The position numbers and the translations under genes were made by a program. DNA of 54,361 nucleotides from Paracoccus limosus (GTDB lineage Bacteria > Pseudomonadota > Alphaproteobacteria > Rhodobacterales > Rhodobacteraceae). Shown here piece by piece: positions 1-8,156 of the stretch. Location of the stretch: the NCBI RefSeq assembly GCF_009711185.1, contig NZ_WMIF01000024.1, positions 1 through 54,361 on the forward strand. The letters run 5' to 3'. Every line of letters begins with the position of its first letter. Position 1 is the stretch's first letter. The notes below the pieces were generated by a model. The model was not told the DNA's origin, ran no database searches, and saw only the letters and a list, made by a program, of their open reading frames with translations.

Positions 1-283
1 CCGAAACGCAGGCCCGCGTCGGCTGCGCCAGCTGGAAAGCTACGCCGCCACGGGCCTGCTCAACCGCGCGCCAAAGGGGTCACTTTTGGGCGCCGATCGG
101 GGGGGCCGTTTGGATGCCGATTGACAGACAACGGCACGGCGGGACTTGATGCCGAGCTGGCGGCGCTGGAAAGAAATCCCAACATTCACGGCGAAGGGTA
201 TCGAAGGCCGCAGAGCTTCGATTCACTGATCTATCGCAGGCGAGCCGCTGGACGGTAAAGATTTCCCTAATAACCAACCGACG
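1..283. other. Left edge, no confident gene
   Basis: A forward reading frame enters from the window edge and runs without a stop to position 124. Its last residues include RRLRQLESYAATGLLNR. I do not recognise it. It could be the tail of a mobile-element or recombinase gene, but nothing here proves that. The rest, up to the 3' end of the exporter gene at 284, shows no supported gene. Other open frames here look like chance GC-rich frames. Confidence 0.25.
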
Positions 284-1306
284 TTACTTAAGGATATGTA
301 AACCAACGACCACGAACAGGCTGAGGAAAACGGTCTCGGCGACAATCAATGCGATGGCGCCAAAGCCAACCTCGATCATGCGGGCGAGTGAAGTCTTGAT
401 GCCGACTGCGGCAATGGCGACCAGCAGCGCCCAACGGCTGAGCGCGCCAGAAAGGTCTGAGACGACCTGCGGGATTGCCCCAAACGAGTTCAGCGTGGCG
501 AGCACCAGGAAGCCGACAACGAAGCCGGGCAGCAACGGGGGCCGCTCTCCATCGGAAACATCGGCAAGACCCATCTGCCGGATCGCGAGAGAAAAGCACA
601 GCACCACGGGTGCCAGCATCGAAACGCGGATCAGCTTGACCAGCGTCGCCGTTTCGCCGGTTTCGGGTCCGATGGAGAAGCCTGCTCCCACCACTTGGGC
701 CACATCATGGATGGTGCCGCCGAGGAAAACCCCCGAGTCTCGGGCATCGAAATGGAACAGTTGGGCAAGCATCGGATAGACGACCATGGCGATGGTCGAC
801 AACACCGTCACCGACAGCACCGTGAAGACCAGATCCCGCTCCGATTTCTCATGCCGAGGCAGAACCGCGGCGATGGCCATGGCAGCCGATGCGCCGCAGA
901 TCGCCACCAATCCTCCGGTCAACAACGCAAAACGCCAGCCACGACCGACGCAACGGGCTATCAGAAGGGCAAAGGCGATGGTCAGTATGACGCCCGCGAC
1001 CACCAGCGCAATTGCGGCCGCCCCCAGGCCTGCCAGCATGTCGACACTGATTCTTGCGCCTAGGAGCGCTACACCGATCCGCAACACGGAACGGCTGGTG
1101 AAAGCGATGCCCGGTGCGGTCCGCGTGCCGTCATCCGCCAGAAAGTTCAGGGCCAACCCCAAGAGCAATGCCAGCAGCATTGCCGGAGTGCCGTAATGTT
1201 CGGAGAGGAATTGGGCAGCTACGGCGACCAGGAAGGAAACCGCAAAGCCTGGAAAGAACGATCGTGCGGCATCAAAGCCAGGAAGGCGCGAGGTCAGGAA
1301 CGGCAT
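284..1306 (-). CDS. YeiH/UPF0324-type sulfate/sulfite exporter (TauZ/CuyZ-like)
   Basis: A 340-residue polytopic membrane protein of the PF03601/COG2855 family. TauZ, SuyZ and CuyZ of sulfonate degraders are placed in this family as presumed exporters of sulfite or sulfate. Hydrophobic segments run along the whole chain; conserved blocks include [18 protein letters not shown] and the glycine-rich [20 protein letters not shown]. It is a close paralogue of the protein at 39301-40320, sharing long identical blocks. I chose the ATG at 1306 because it lies 19 bases after the hydrolase stop and matches the usual N-terminus; an in-frame upstream ATG at 1363 would overlap the hydrolase. It is the last gene of the cysteate/sulfonate operon, so it likely removes sulfite released by CuyA. 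The export role is inferred. Confidence 0.85.
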   Translation of the reverse strand: MPFLTSRLPGFDAARSFFPGFAVSFLVAVAAQFLSEHYGTPAMLLALLLGLALNFLADDGTRTAPGIAFTSRSVLRIGVALLGARISVDMLAGLGAAAIALVVAGVILTIAFALLIARCVGRGWRFALLTGGLVAICGASAAMAIAAVLPRHEKSERDLVFTVLSVTVLSTIAMVVYPMLAQLFHFDARDSGVFLGGTIHDVAQVVGAGFSIGPETGETATLVKLIRVSMLAPVVLCFSLAIRQMGLADVSDGERPPLLPGFVVGFLVLATLNSFGAIPQVVSDLSGALSRWALLVAIAAVGIKTSLARMIEVGFGAIALIVAETVFLSLFVVVGLHILK

Positions 1307-1325
1307 GTCATATTTTGCGGTGCCC

Positions 1326-2090
1326 TCACAGCGCCGCCTCCGGGGATACTGGCATTGGATCACTCAGAAAATCGTCCAGCAATAGATTGAAGATCTCGGG
1401 TTTTTCCTGATGCACGTTGTGAGCGCTGCCAGGGATCACGGCCAACGCGGCTGCAGGGATGACGCGCCAAAGCATCTCCGGCTGCCGCCAACCATAGGAA
1501 CGGTCCTGATCGCCCCAGAGCACAAGCGTAGGCGCCTTTATCCGAGCAAGTTGTTCACGCCCGTCCCAATTTTCCATTGCGGAAAGAGCGGCCAGCGCGG
1601 CCGGAGCTTTGACGCGCCCTGCAAGATCAACGCAGGAATTATAGGCGGGGGCGCTCGCACCCGCCAGAAACCAACTGGCAACGATGGGGCGAATGGCGGG
1701 TTCCACTCCTTCGATCTCGATACGTGCCTGCGAGGTGGCGATCGGTTCGAACCGATCCGGCAGGGTGCCGAGGGGTCCGGTCCCGTAAAGCACCAGCCGG
1801 CTGACGCGATGCGCGGCCCGGATGGCCATTTCCTGTGCGACCATTCCTCCCATCGAATGCCCGACCAGCATGAAAGGCCCGACGCCGCGGTTGTCGAGAT
1901 ATTCCAGGACGCCCCGCGCGAAATCGACGATGCGATCCGGGGCGATCTCCTCGTGGCGGCGGCCGAAGCCTGGCAGGTCCGGTGCGATTACCCGGAACCG
2001 ATGCCGAAAGTGCTCGACCTGGTCTTTCCACTGAGCGGCACCGCCCAGATAGCCATGAATGAAGACGAGCGTGGGGTTCGAGCCGCCCAT
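1326..2090 (-). CDS. Alpha/beta-fold hydrolase
   Basis: A 254-residue alpha/beta hydrolase. The nucleophile elbow GHSMGG has Ser79. The acid is probably in LWGDQD (about residues 192-197) and the catalytic His is in GSAHNVH (about His224). The oxyanion HG motif is at residues 12-13. There is no signal peptide, so it is probably cytoplasmic. The ATG lies three bases after the stop of the dehydrogenase gene and in the same frame, which suggests translational coupling. The family does not reveal the substrate. The operon suggests hydrolysis of an ester, lactone or C-C bond in a sulfonate or a precursor. It is not a typical member of any sulfonate pathway I know. Confidence 0.8.
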   Translation of the reverse strand: MGGSNPTLVFIHGYLGGAAQWKDQVEHFRHRFRVIAPDLPGFGRRHEEIAPDRIVDFARGVLEYLDNRGVGPFMLVGHSMGGMVAQEMAIRAAHRVSRLVLYGTGPLGTLPDRFEPIATSQARIEIEGVEPAIRPIVASWFLAGASAPAYNSCVDLAGRVKAPAALAALSAMENWDGREQLARIKAPTLVLWGDQDRSYGWRQPEMLWRVIPAAALAVIPGSAHNVHQEKPEIFNLLLDDFLSDPMPVSPEAAL

Positions 2091-2093
2091 GGA

Positions 2094-3410
2094 TCAACGG
2101 CCCGTTGCGACGTGCTGGTTCGCCTGACGTATCGCGGCGTATTTCTCGACCCGGATGTCGGCGGTTCGCGCATGGCCCTCCATACCCTCGAGCCGCGAGA
2201 TCCGGGCCGTCGCTTCCGCCAGCGGAACCACCGATTCGGGGGCGGCACGCTGCCAGGTCACCAGTTTCATGTATTTATGCACCGACAGGCCGCCGGTATA
2301 GCGCGCCGCTCCCGAGGTAGGCAGGACATGGTTCGTGCCCGACGCCTTGTCGCCGAAAGCCACCGTGGTTTCCTCGCCAAGGAATAAGGAGCCGTAGCAG
2401 GACAGCCGTCCTAGCCACCAGTCGAGGTCCCGCGCCTGGACGTGCAGGTGCTCCGGCGCGATCCGGTCGGACAGCGCCGCCATCTCCTCGCGATTGTCAC
2501 AAAGGAAAACCTCGGCATAGTCGCGCCATGCGGCGGCGGCGTTCCGGCCGTTCATCTCGGGCAGCGAGGCGATCAGCGCCGGCACCCGGGCCATGACCCT
2601 TTCGGCCAGCCCGCGGTCGTCGGTAATCAGCCAGACCGGGGAGTTGTAGCCATGCTCGGCCTGGCCGACCAAGTCCCAGGCGACGAATTCGGGATCGGCG
2701 CTGTCATCGGCCAGGATCATGCTGTCGGTGGGACCGGCGAACATGTCGATGCCGACCTGACCGAAAAGCAGCCGCTTGGCCTCGGCGACGAACTGGTTGC
2801 CGGGGCCGACAAGGATATCCGCGCTGGGTAAGCCGAAGAGCCCATTGGCCATGGCTGCCACGCCCTGCACGCCGCCCATCGCCAGAATGGTGTCGGCGCC
2901 GCAAAGATCGGCGGTATAGACGATGGCCGGATGCACGCCCTGGCCCCTTTGCGGCGGCGAGCAGGCGACAATGTGCCGGCATCCGGCAACCTTCGCGGTC
3001 GTCACCGTCATCATCGCCGACGCGATATGCGCATAGCGTCCGCCCGGCACATAGCAGCCGGCCGCGTTGCAAGGGATGGCGCGCTGGCCTGCGAACAGGC
3101 CCGGCCGCACCTCGATCTCGAAATCTCCGATGGTCGCTTTCTGGGCCTCAGCGAACTTGCGGATGTTCTCGTAGGCATAGCGGATGTCGTCCTTGAGCTG
3201 CGGGCTGACCTGCTCGCCGGCTGCGTCGATCTCGTCGCGGGTCAGGATCAGGTTGCCATCGTAGCCGTCAAACTTGTTGGCATAGCGACGCGCGGCATCC
3301 TCGCCCCCATCTTCGATATCGGTGAGGATAGAGCGGACCGTCTGTTCGATATCGCCGGCATCCGTGCTTGCGCCGCGCGCTGCGGTCTTGAGCTGAGTCA
3401 CAGCCATCAT
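2094..3410 (-). CDS. Histidinol-dehydrogenase-family sulfonate dehydrogenase (HpsN-like)
   Basis: A 438-residue member of the HisD family (PF00815), NAD-dependent four-electron alcohol dehydrogenases. The zinc ligands and catalytic residues align by eye: Gln250 and His253 in QAEHG, Glu320-His321 in APEHLH, Asp354 in FGDKASGTNH, and His413 in GMEGHAR. There is no histidine-biosynthesis gene nearby; the neighbours are a sulfonate importer, CuyA and a sulfite exporter. That fits HpsN-type enzymes, which oxidise 2,3-dihydroxypropane-1-sulfonate to (R)-sulfolactate. Start: ATG at 3410 (a second ATG follows directly) after an AAGGAAG ribosome site. It is 44 bases downstream of the permease stop. 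The sulfonate substrate is inferred from context; an amino alcohol is also possible. Confidence 0.75.
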   Translation of the reverse strand: MMAVTQLKTAARGASTDAGDIEQTVRSILTDIEDGGEDAARRYANKFDGYDGNLILTRDEIDAAGEQVSPQLKDDIRYAYENIRKFAEAQKATIGDFEIEVRPGLFAGQRAIPCNAAGCYVPGGRYAHIASAMMTVTTAKVAGCRHIVACSPPQRGQGVHPAIVYTADLCGADTILAMGGVQGVAAMANGLFGLPSADILVGPGNQFVAEAKRLLFGQVGIDMFAGPTDSMILADDSADPEFVAWDLVGQAEHGYNSPVWLITDDRGLAERVMARVPALIASLPEMNGRNAAAAWRDYAEVFLCDNREEMAALSDRIAPEHLHVQARDLDWWLGRLSCYGSLFLGEETTVAFGDKASGTNHVLPTSGAARYTGGLSVHKYMKLVTWQRAAPESVVPLAEATARISRLEGMEGHARTADIRVEKYAAIRQANQHVATGR

Positions 3411-3454
3411 GTGCTTCCTTCCGGTCGTTCTGTTCGTCTGATTGTCCGATTGCG

Positions 3455-4333
3455 CTACATCTTGCCCTTCCATGGCACGAGGCGACGCTCGAGAAAGCGC
3501 ATCAGCATGTCGAAGGCATAGGCGATGGCTGCGATGACGAAGATGCCCATGATCACCGTCGAGGTTTGCAGGAACTGCGAGGCGCTCAGGACCATGTAGC
3601 CGATGCCCTTGGTCGCGGCGACCATCTCGGCTGCGACCAGCGTCGTCCAGCCGAAGCCGATGCCGATCCGCATGGCGGTCAGGATCTCGGGCATGGCCGA
3701 AGGCAGGATGATGTGGTGCATGACCTGCCAGCGCGTGGCCCCGAAGGAATAGGCAGCATGGATCTGCTCGATGGCGGCCGAACGGACGCCGGCCCGCGCG
3801 CCGAGCGCGATAGGGGCGAAAACCGACAGGAAGATCAGCAGCACCTTCGAGGTTTCGCCGATACCGAACCAGATGATCATCAGCGGCAGATAGGCCAGTG
3901 GTGGCACCGGGCGGTAGATCTCGATCGGTGGATCGAATATGCCGCGCATGATCGGGCTCATGCCCATCGCCAGCCCCAGCGGAATCCCGATGACGCATGC
4001 CAGCAGGAATGCGCCAAATACACGGGCGGTGGAGATCAGGATATGCTGCCAGAGCGGCGCGCCGGTATAGCCGTTGAACCAGACATCGATGAACTTCTGG
4101 ACGATGGATTGCGGCGAGGGCACGAAGAGGGGTTTCACCAGTCCCGCAGCAGTAATGGCCCACCATATGAAAATCAGCGCTACGATGGTGGCAACACTCA
4201 ACCAAGTGGTGTTGCCCTGGCCGGGGACGCCATAGGTTTCCCCAGGTCTTGTCGGTCGCGACCTGGCAAAGGCCGGGAAAACGCTGCCGCGCGGTTTGCG
4301 GTCATTCTGCGATATCGCGCTTTGATCGCTCAT
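3455..4333 (-). CDS. ABC sulfonate-type importer, permease (TauC/SsuC-like)
   Basis: A 292-residue inner-membrane permease of the nitrate/sulfonate/taurine class (BPD_transp_1). After a hydrophilic N-terminal stretch of about 40 residues it has about six membrane segments. The EAA loop that contacts the ATPase is recognisable around YSFGATRWQVMHHIILPSA. Its ATG overlaps the stop of the ATPase gene by four bases (ATGA), so the two are translationally coupled. Together with the ATPase and the binding protein upstream it forms a complete importer, probably for cysteate or a related C2/C3 sulfonate. The sequence alone cannot fix the specificity. Confidence 0.88.
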   Translation of the reverse strand: MSDQSAISQNDRKPRGSVFPAFARSRPTRPGETYGVPGQGNTTWLSVATIVALIFIWWAITAAGLVKPLFVPSPQSIVQKFIDVWFNGYTGAPLWQHILISTARVFGAFLLACVIGIPLGLAMGMSPIMRGIFDPPIEIYRPVPPLAYLPLMIIWFGIGETSKVLLIFLSVFAPIALGARAGVRSAAIEQIHAAYSFGATRWQVMHHIILPSAMPEILTAMRIGIGFGWTTLVAAEMVAATKGIGYMVLSASQFLQTSTVIMGIFVIAAIAYAFDMLMRFLERRLVPWKGKM

Positions 4334-5115
4334 GCGGCCTGCTCCTCGTCGGCGAAGATGATGCGCAGCACCTCTTCGCGAAGCTCGATAAATTCGGGAG
4401 ATGCCTTGACTTGACGGGCGGGCGTACCGTTCAGGAAGCGACGCGAGAAGGGTAAATCGAACCGATGTGCGATCCGGCCGGGACGCGGCGACATGACGAT
4501 CAGCCTAGTGCCCATGAACAGCGCCTCCTCGACGCTGTGGGTGATCAGGAACACCGTTTTCCCGGTGCTCTTCCAGATATCCAGGATCAATTCCTGCGCG
4601 CGTTCGCGGGTCAGCGCGTCCAGCGCTCCCAGGGGTTCGTCCATCAGGAGAATCTTCGGATCACAAGTCAACGCACGAGCGATGCCGACGCGCTGTTGCA
4701 TGCCGCCCGAAAGCGCATAGACTGGCGATTTCTCGAATCCCTTTAGGCCCAAAAGCGCAATGAACCGATCTGCGACCGCATAAGCAGTTGCCCCTTCACC
4801 ACGGAGCTTCAACCCGAAGGCGACATTCTCGCGGACATTGAGCCAAGGTAGCAGGGCGTGCTTTTGAAACACGACCGAGCGGTCGGCGCCGGGGCCCGAG
4901 ACTTCGGCCTCGTCCAGCATGATCTTGCCGGACGAGGGCGACAAAAAGCCTGCTATCAGATTAAGCAGTGTCGACTTGCCGCAGCCCGAAGCCCCCAAGG
5001 CCACGACGAAATCATGTTCTTCTACGGTGAGATCGATTTTGCTTAAAGCCTCGACCGGCGCCCTGCCGGACTGTGCCGGGTAGATGACCGAGGCTTCGCG
5101 TATTTCCAATGCCAT
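4330..5115 (-). CDS. ABC sulfonate-type importer, ATPase (TauB/SsuB-like)
   Basis: A 261-residue ATP-binding subunit. It shows Walker A GASGCGKST (about residues 41-49), the signature LSGGMQQRVGIARAL, Walker B ILLMDEP followed by the D-loop LGALDA, and the switch histidine in LITHSVEEA. The HSVEEA and LMDEPLGALD patterns are typical of the taurine/nitrate/sulfonate group. It sits between the binding-protein gene (61-base gap) and the permease (four-base overlap). It powers uptake by the importer of this operon. Confidence 0.9.
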   Translation of the reverse strand: MALEIREASVIYPAQSGRAPVEALSKIDLTVEEHDFVVALGASGCGKSTLLNLIAGFLSPSSGKIMLDEAEVSGPGADRSVVFQKHALLPWLNVRENVAFGLKLRGEGATAYAVADRFIALLGLKGFEKSPVYALSGGMQQRVGIARALTCDPKILLMDEPLGALDALTRERAQELILDIWKSTGKTVFLITHSVEEALFMGTRLIVMSPRPGRIAHRFDLPFSRRFLNGTPARQVKASPEFIELREEVLRIIFADEEQAA

Positions 5116-5176
5116 TCTACTGCCTTCCTTTCGCCGCGATCTGGCCGGGCCGCGACCGCGGACTGGTTGGATGGAT

Positions 5177-6166
5177 TTACTGCGCGCTCGTAAGGTATTC
5201 GGACGTCACGAAAGGGGTGTAATCGTCGCTCGCATTGTCGATGCGGCCGGCGGATTTAAGAAATTGCGCGGTGGATTTCAGCGCATCGGCGATGCCGCCG
5301 CCCAGCCATTCGGGCTTTGCCTGTTCCGCGATGGGCAGGAAGGAATAGCCTTCAAGGATGGCAGGCACCTGCGCCGGGTCTGCGCCGGTATAGGTGGCGA
5401 TCACCTTGACCGGCTCGCTGTCGGCGGTCCAGCCAGCCTTGTTCTCCAGATACGCCTTGTTCGCGACATCGACGGTCTGGATGAAGCCGATTATCCCATC
5501 CTTATGTGCTGCGGCGAAATCCTTGTTCACCACCCAGGCGTCGAAGGTCGGATATCCCCAGGCGGCCGTCTCCTCAGCTCCAACCAGTCGCTTACCTGTC
5601 TTCAGGATCTGCTCCTGCACGGGCTGCCAGATGAAAGCCGCGTCGATGGCTTCCTGCTGCCAAGCAGCGGCGATCTGGTCGGGCGGCATCGACATGATGG
5701 TCACGTCGTTGCTGCCGAGCTGAGCGTGGTCCAACAAGCCCATCAGCGAGAAATGCGCGGTTGAGCCGACCGGAACCGCGATGCGCTTGCCCCTCAGATC
5801 CTCGATCTTCTCAATACCCGCGCCGTCCCGGACAATCAGGCTCTCGGCCGAGCCGATCACCTGTGCCAGCATGAACATTTCCAGGTCCACGCCCTGCGTC
5901 GCGGCAATCGCCATCGGTGACGAACCCAATTCAGCGATCTTGATGTCGCCCGAAGCCATGGCTGCGATCACGTCAGACCCCGAGGCGAATTTGCGCCATT
6001 CGACGTCCCAGCCGGTGGCTTCGGAGAACTTGCCTTCGGCGGCGGCGACCTGCATCGGTGTCGGATTGCCGAAATGGCCGATAACGATGGTTTCGGCACC
6101 GGCGGCGCCGGCCAGGCAGAGGATCACGATGCCAGCGGTCATGGAATTGCGAAGTTGTCCAAACAT
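5177..6166 (-). CDS. ABC sulfonate-type importer, periplasmic binding protein (TauA/SsuA-like)
   Basis: A 329-residue secreted binding protein. The N-terminus carries a Sec signal peptide ending near AGAAGAET (about residue 25), then the mature opening TIVIGHFGNPTPMQVA. Conserved family features include the Ala/Gly-rich block around AAMASGDIKIAELGSSP and the block near GKRIAVPVGSTAHF. In TauA/SsuA proteins these regions line the ligand pocket. The gap to the racemase gene upstream is 41 bases. It gives the importer its specificity; cysteate, taurine or a hydroxylated C3 sulfonate are candidates. Confidence 0.85.
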   Translation of the reverse strand: MFGQLRNSMTAGIVILCLAGAAGAETIVIGHFGNPTPMQVAAAEGKFSEATGWDVEWRKFASGSDVIAAMASGDIKIAELGSSPMAIAATQGVDLEMFMLAQVIGSAESLIVRDGAGIEKIEDLRGKRIAVPVGSTAHFSLMGLLDHAQLGSNDVTIMSMPPDQIAAAWQQEAIDAAFIWQPVQEQILKTGKRLVGAEETAAWGYPTFDAWVVNKDFAAAHKDGIIGFIQTVDVANKAYLENKAGWTADSEPVKVIATYTGADPAQVPAILEGYSFLPIAEQAKPEWLGGGIADALKSTAQFLKSAGRIDNASDDYTPFVTSEYLTSAQ

Positions 6167-6207
6167 GTCTTGTTTCCCTGTCGTTGATTATGTCCATGGC
6201 GCGCCGC

Positions 6208-6951
6208 TCATGCTCCGGCATTCGCCGTCCCTTCACCTTTTTGCGGGCCGCTTGCCTCGCCAAAAGCAACGCCAATCATGGCCTCGACCAGCACGTCCAG
6301 CGTGTCTATCGTTTCAGCTTTTTCCGCCGCCGCATACGCGATCAGCGAAAACTCCGTGCAGGCGACCAACTGCACCCGCGCGCCCTGGGCGGCCAGATCG
6401 GCTGCGGCGGTCCCAAGGATCGTGGCGGCTGCATCCGAAGGCCCCGCGCTCTTGATGTCGCGGATCGCTCTCAACAGTGCAGGCTGGTCCGAGGGATAGG
6501 CCGCGCGGCCGCCATACCGTGCCAGTGCGGCATCGAAAATGCCGATCTGTTGCAGCGCTGGCGAACCCATCACCCCGACCGGCGCACCGTCGGAAGCTTT
6601 CGCCATCGCCTGTCGCGCTGCCAGATCGACCATGTCGATAAAGGGGATGGAGACGGCCTCGCGGATCACGGGCGCATAGTGATGCGCGGTATTGCAAGGC
6701 ATCGCCAGCGCCCGGGCCCCGGCCCGCTCCAGTCCCCTTGCCATTTCGGCCAGCACCGGCCCCGGGTCTTCGCCCCGACCGTCGATCAGGCGGGCAATCC
6801 GCGACGGCACCTGCGGGTTCATGTCGACCAGCAGCGGAATGTGATCGGCATCGTCCTTGGCGGGCGTCGCCTCGATCAGGCGCAACATTAGCGCCACGGT
6901 AGCCTCCGGTCCCATGCCGCCCAGGATGCCAATGCGCCACGGCGTGCTCAT
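6208..6951 (-). CDS. Aspartate/glutamate-type racemase
   Basis: A 247-residue, cofactor-independent Asp/Glu racemase family protein (PF01177). The two catalytic cysteines are in place: Cys86 in AMPCNTAHH and Cys198 in VACTEFS. The N-terminus GILGGMGPEAT is the classical motif of aspartate racemases. The start codon overlaps the aminotransferase stop by four bases (ATGA). Cysteate is a close sulfonate analogue of aspartate, so a role in interconverting D- and L-cysteate before CuyA is attractive. That substrate is inferred; plain aspartate or glutamate remains possible. Confidence 0.82.
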   Translation of the reverse strand: MSTPWRIGILGGMGPEATVALMLRLIEATPAKDDADHIPLLVDMNPQVPSRIARLIDGRGEDPGPVLAEMARGLERAGARALAMPCNTAHHYAPVIREAVSIPFIDMVDLAARQAMAKASDGAPVGVMGSPALQQIGIFDAALARYGGRAAYPSDQPALLRAIRDIKSAGPSDAAATILGTAAADLAAQGARVQLVACTEFSLIAYAAAEKAETIDTLDVLVEAMIGVAFGEASGPQKGEGTANAGA

Positions 6952-8153
6952 GGCCGCTCCCTCACCAGATTATCGGCGCAAGATACGATGATCCTTGCGA
7001 TATGGTCGCAATCCCCGAGGCCGAAGGTCAGCGGCAACCGCATGTCGAAAAGGCCGGCCAGAGTTGCATCGGTCCGAGGCAGCGCCTGCGGTTCGACATA
7101 GCGCCAACTCTGATGCGCCGAAGTGAAGCCTACCGGCTCCCGATCCCCGAACCATTTCAACTCGACCCCGAGCGCGGCCGCGTCGCGGACGAAGATGCGC
7201 GCCTCCTCTGGCGTGATGCCGGGCAGGCGGAACTGGATCGAACTGCCGACGAATTCCTCTTCGGACGGCCGGTTCGGCAGGACAATCCGGGCGCATTCCG
7301 CCAGCACGGCCGCCACCGCTTGATAGCGTTCGTTCCAGCGCCGCACCGCATCCTCGATGCGTGCCAGTTGCGGGCGCAGCAACGCGGCCCGCAGGTTGTC
7401 CATGCGGGCAGAGGTGTTCGGCATGTCCAGCCGCGCGTCACGAAACCAGGCATCGTCCGGTGCCGCCCCATGCCGGGCATAAAGCATGTAGGATCCCGAC
7501 AGCAGGATCGCCCGCGCCATGAATGCCGGATCGTCCGAGACCAGCAGCCCGCCTTCGCCCGAATTCAGATGCTTGTAGGTCTGCGTGCTGAAGGCGCCGG
7601 CCAGCCCGAACGAGCCGCTGCGCCGCCCGCGCCACCGGGCACCCATGGTATGGGCGCAGTCCTCGATCAGCGGGATGTTTTCCGCTGCGCAAATGTCGCT
7701 CAGCCGGTCCATGTCGCAAAGATGGCCACGCATATGCGAGGCCATCACCGCTGCGGGCCGGTGGGCGGTGATACTGGCCTGCAGATCGTCGAGATCGAGA
7801 CACAGGTTCTCGTCGATCTCGACGAGCACCGGACGCGCGCCGACGGCGACGATCGCGCCCGGGACCGGCGCCAGGGTGAAGGCATTGGTCAGCACGACAT
7901 CGCCCGCCCCGATCCCTGCCGCGCGCAGCGCGATCCGCAGGGCCGCGCCGCCCGATGCGCAGGCAAGCGCATAGGCGCTGCCCTGCCAGGCGGCGGTTTC
8001 CCCTTCCAGCGCCGACACCTGCGAGACCTCATTCGGGGCGGTGTTGTAACGATGCAGCCGGCCCGTTCGCATGACCTCGACCGCTGCGGCGATCGCATCT
8101 TCGGGGATCGGTTCCTGCTGGGTGAAGCTGCGCGAAAAAGGCCGGATATCCAT
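6948..8153 (-). CDS. DegT/DnrJ/EryC1/StrS-family PLP aminotransferase
   Basis: A 401-residue fold-type I PLP enzyme. The cofactor lysine is Lys194 in STQTYKHLNSGEGG, preceded by the PLP-contacting Asp in IEDCAHTMGA (about residues 163-172). The family usually aminates keto-sugars, but some members act on keto acids or have lost transaminase function. Here it lies between cuyA (three-base gap) and the racemase gene (four-base overlap), in the strictest translational coupling of the operon. A sugar role makes little sense in this setting. Amination or deamination of a C3 sulfonate such as sulfopyruvate/cysteate is a reasonable but unproven reading. Confidence 0.8.
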   Translation of the reverse strand: MDIRPFSRSFTQQEPIPEDAIAAAVEVMRTGRLHRYNTAPNEVSQVSALEGETAAWQGSAYALACASGGAALRIALRAAGIGAGDVVLTNAFTLAPVPGAIVAVGARPVLVEIDENLCLDLDDLQASITAHRPAAVMASHMRGHLCDMDRLSDICAAENIPLIEDCAHTMGARWRGRRSGSFGLAGAFSTQTYKHLNSGEGGLLVSDDPAFMARAILLSGSYMLYARHGAAPDDAWFRDARLDMPNTSARMDNLRAALLRPQLARIEDAVRRWNERYQAVAAVLAECARIVLPNRPSEEEFVGSSIQFRLPGITPEEARIFVRDAAALGVELKWFGDREPVGFTSAHQSWRYVEPQALPRTDATLAGLFDMRLPLTFGLGDCDHIARIIVSCADNLVRERP

Positions 8154-8156
8154 TGC

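Noticed and set aside
2094..3410. Histidinol dehydrogenase for histidine biosynthesis
   Set aside because: No other his genes nearby; operon is devoted to sulfonates.
2094..4205. Single long frame joining permease region and HisD-like gene
   Set aside because: The upstream part is an out-of-frame reading of the permease; a good ribosome site and ATG at 3410 mark the true start.
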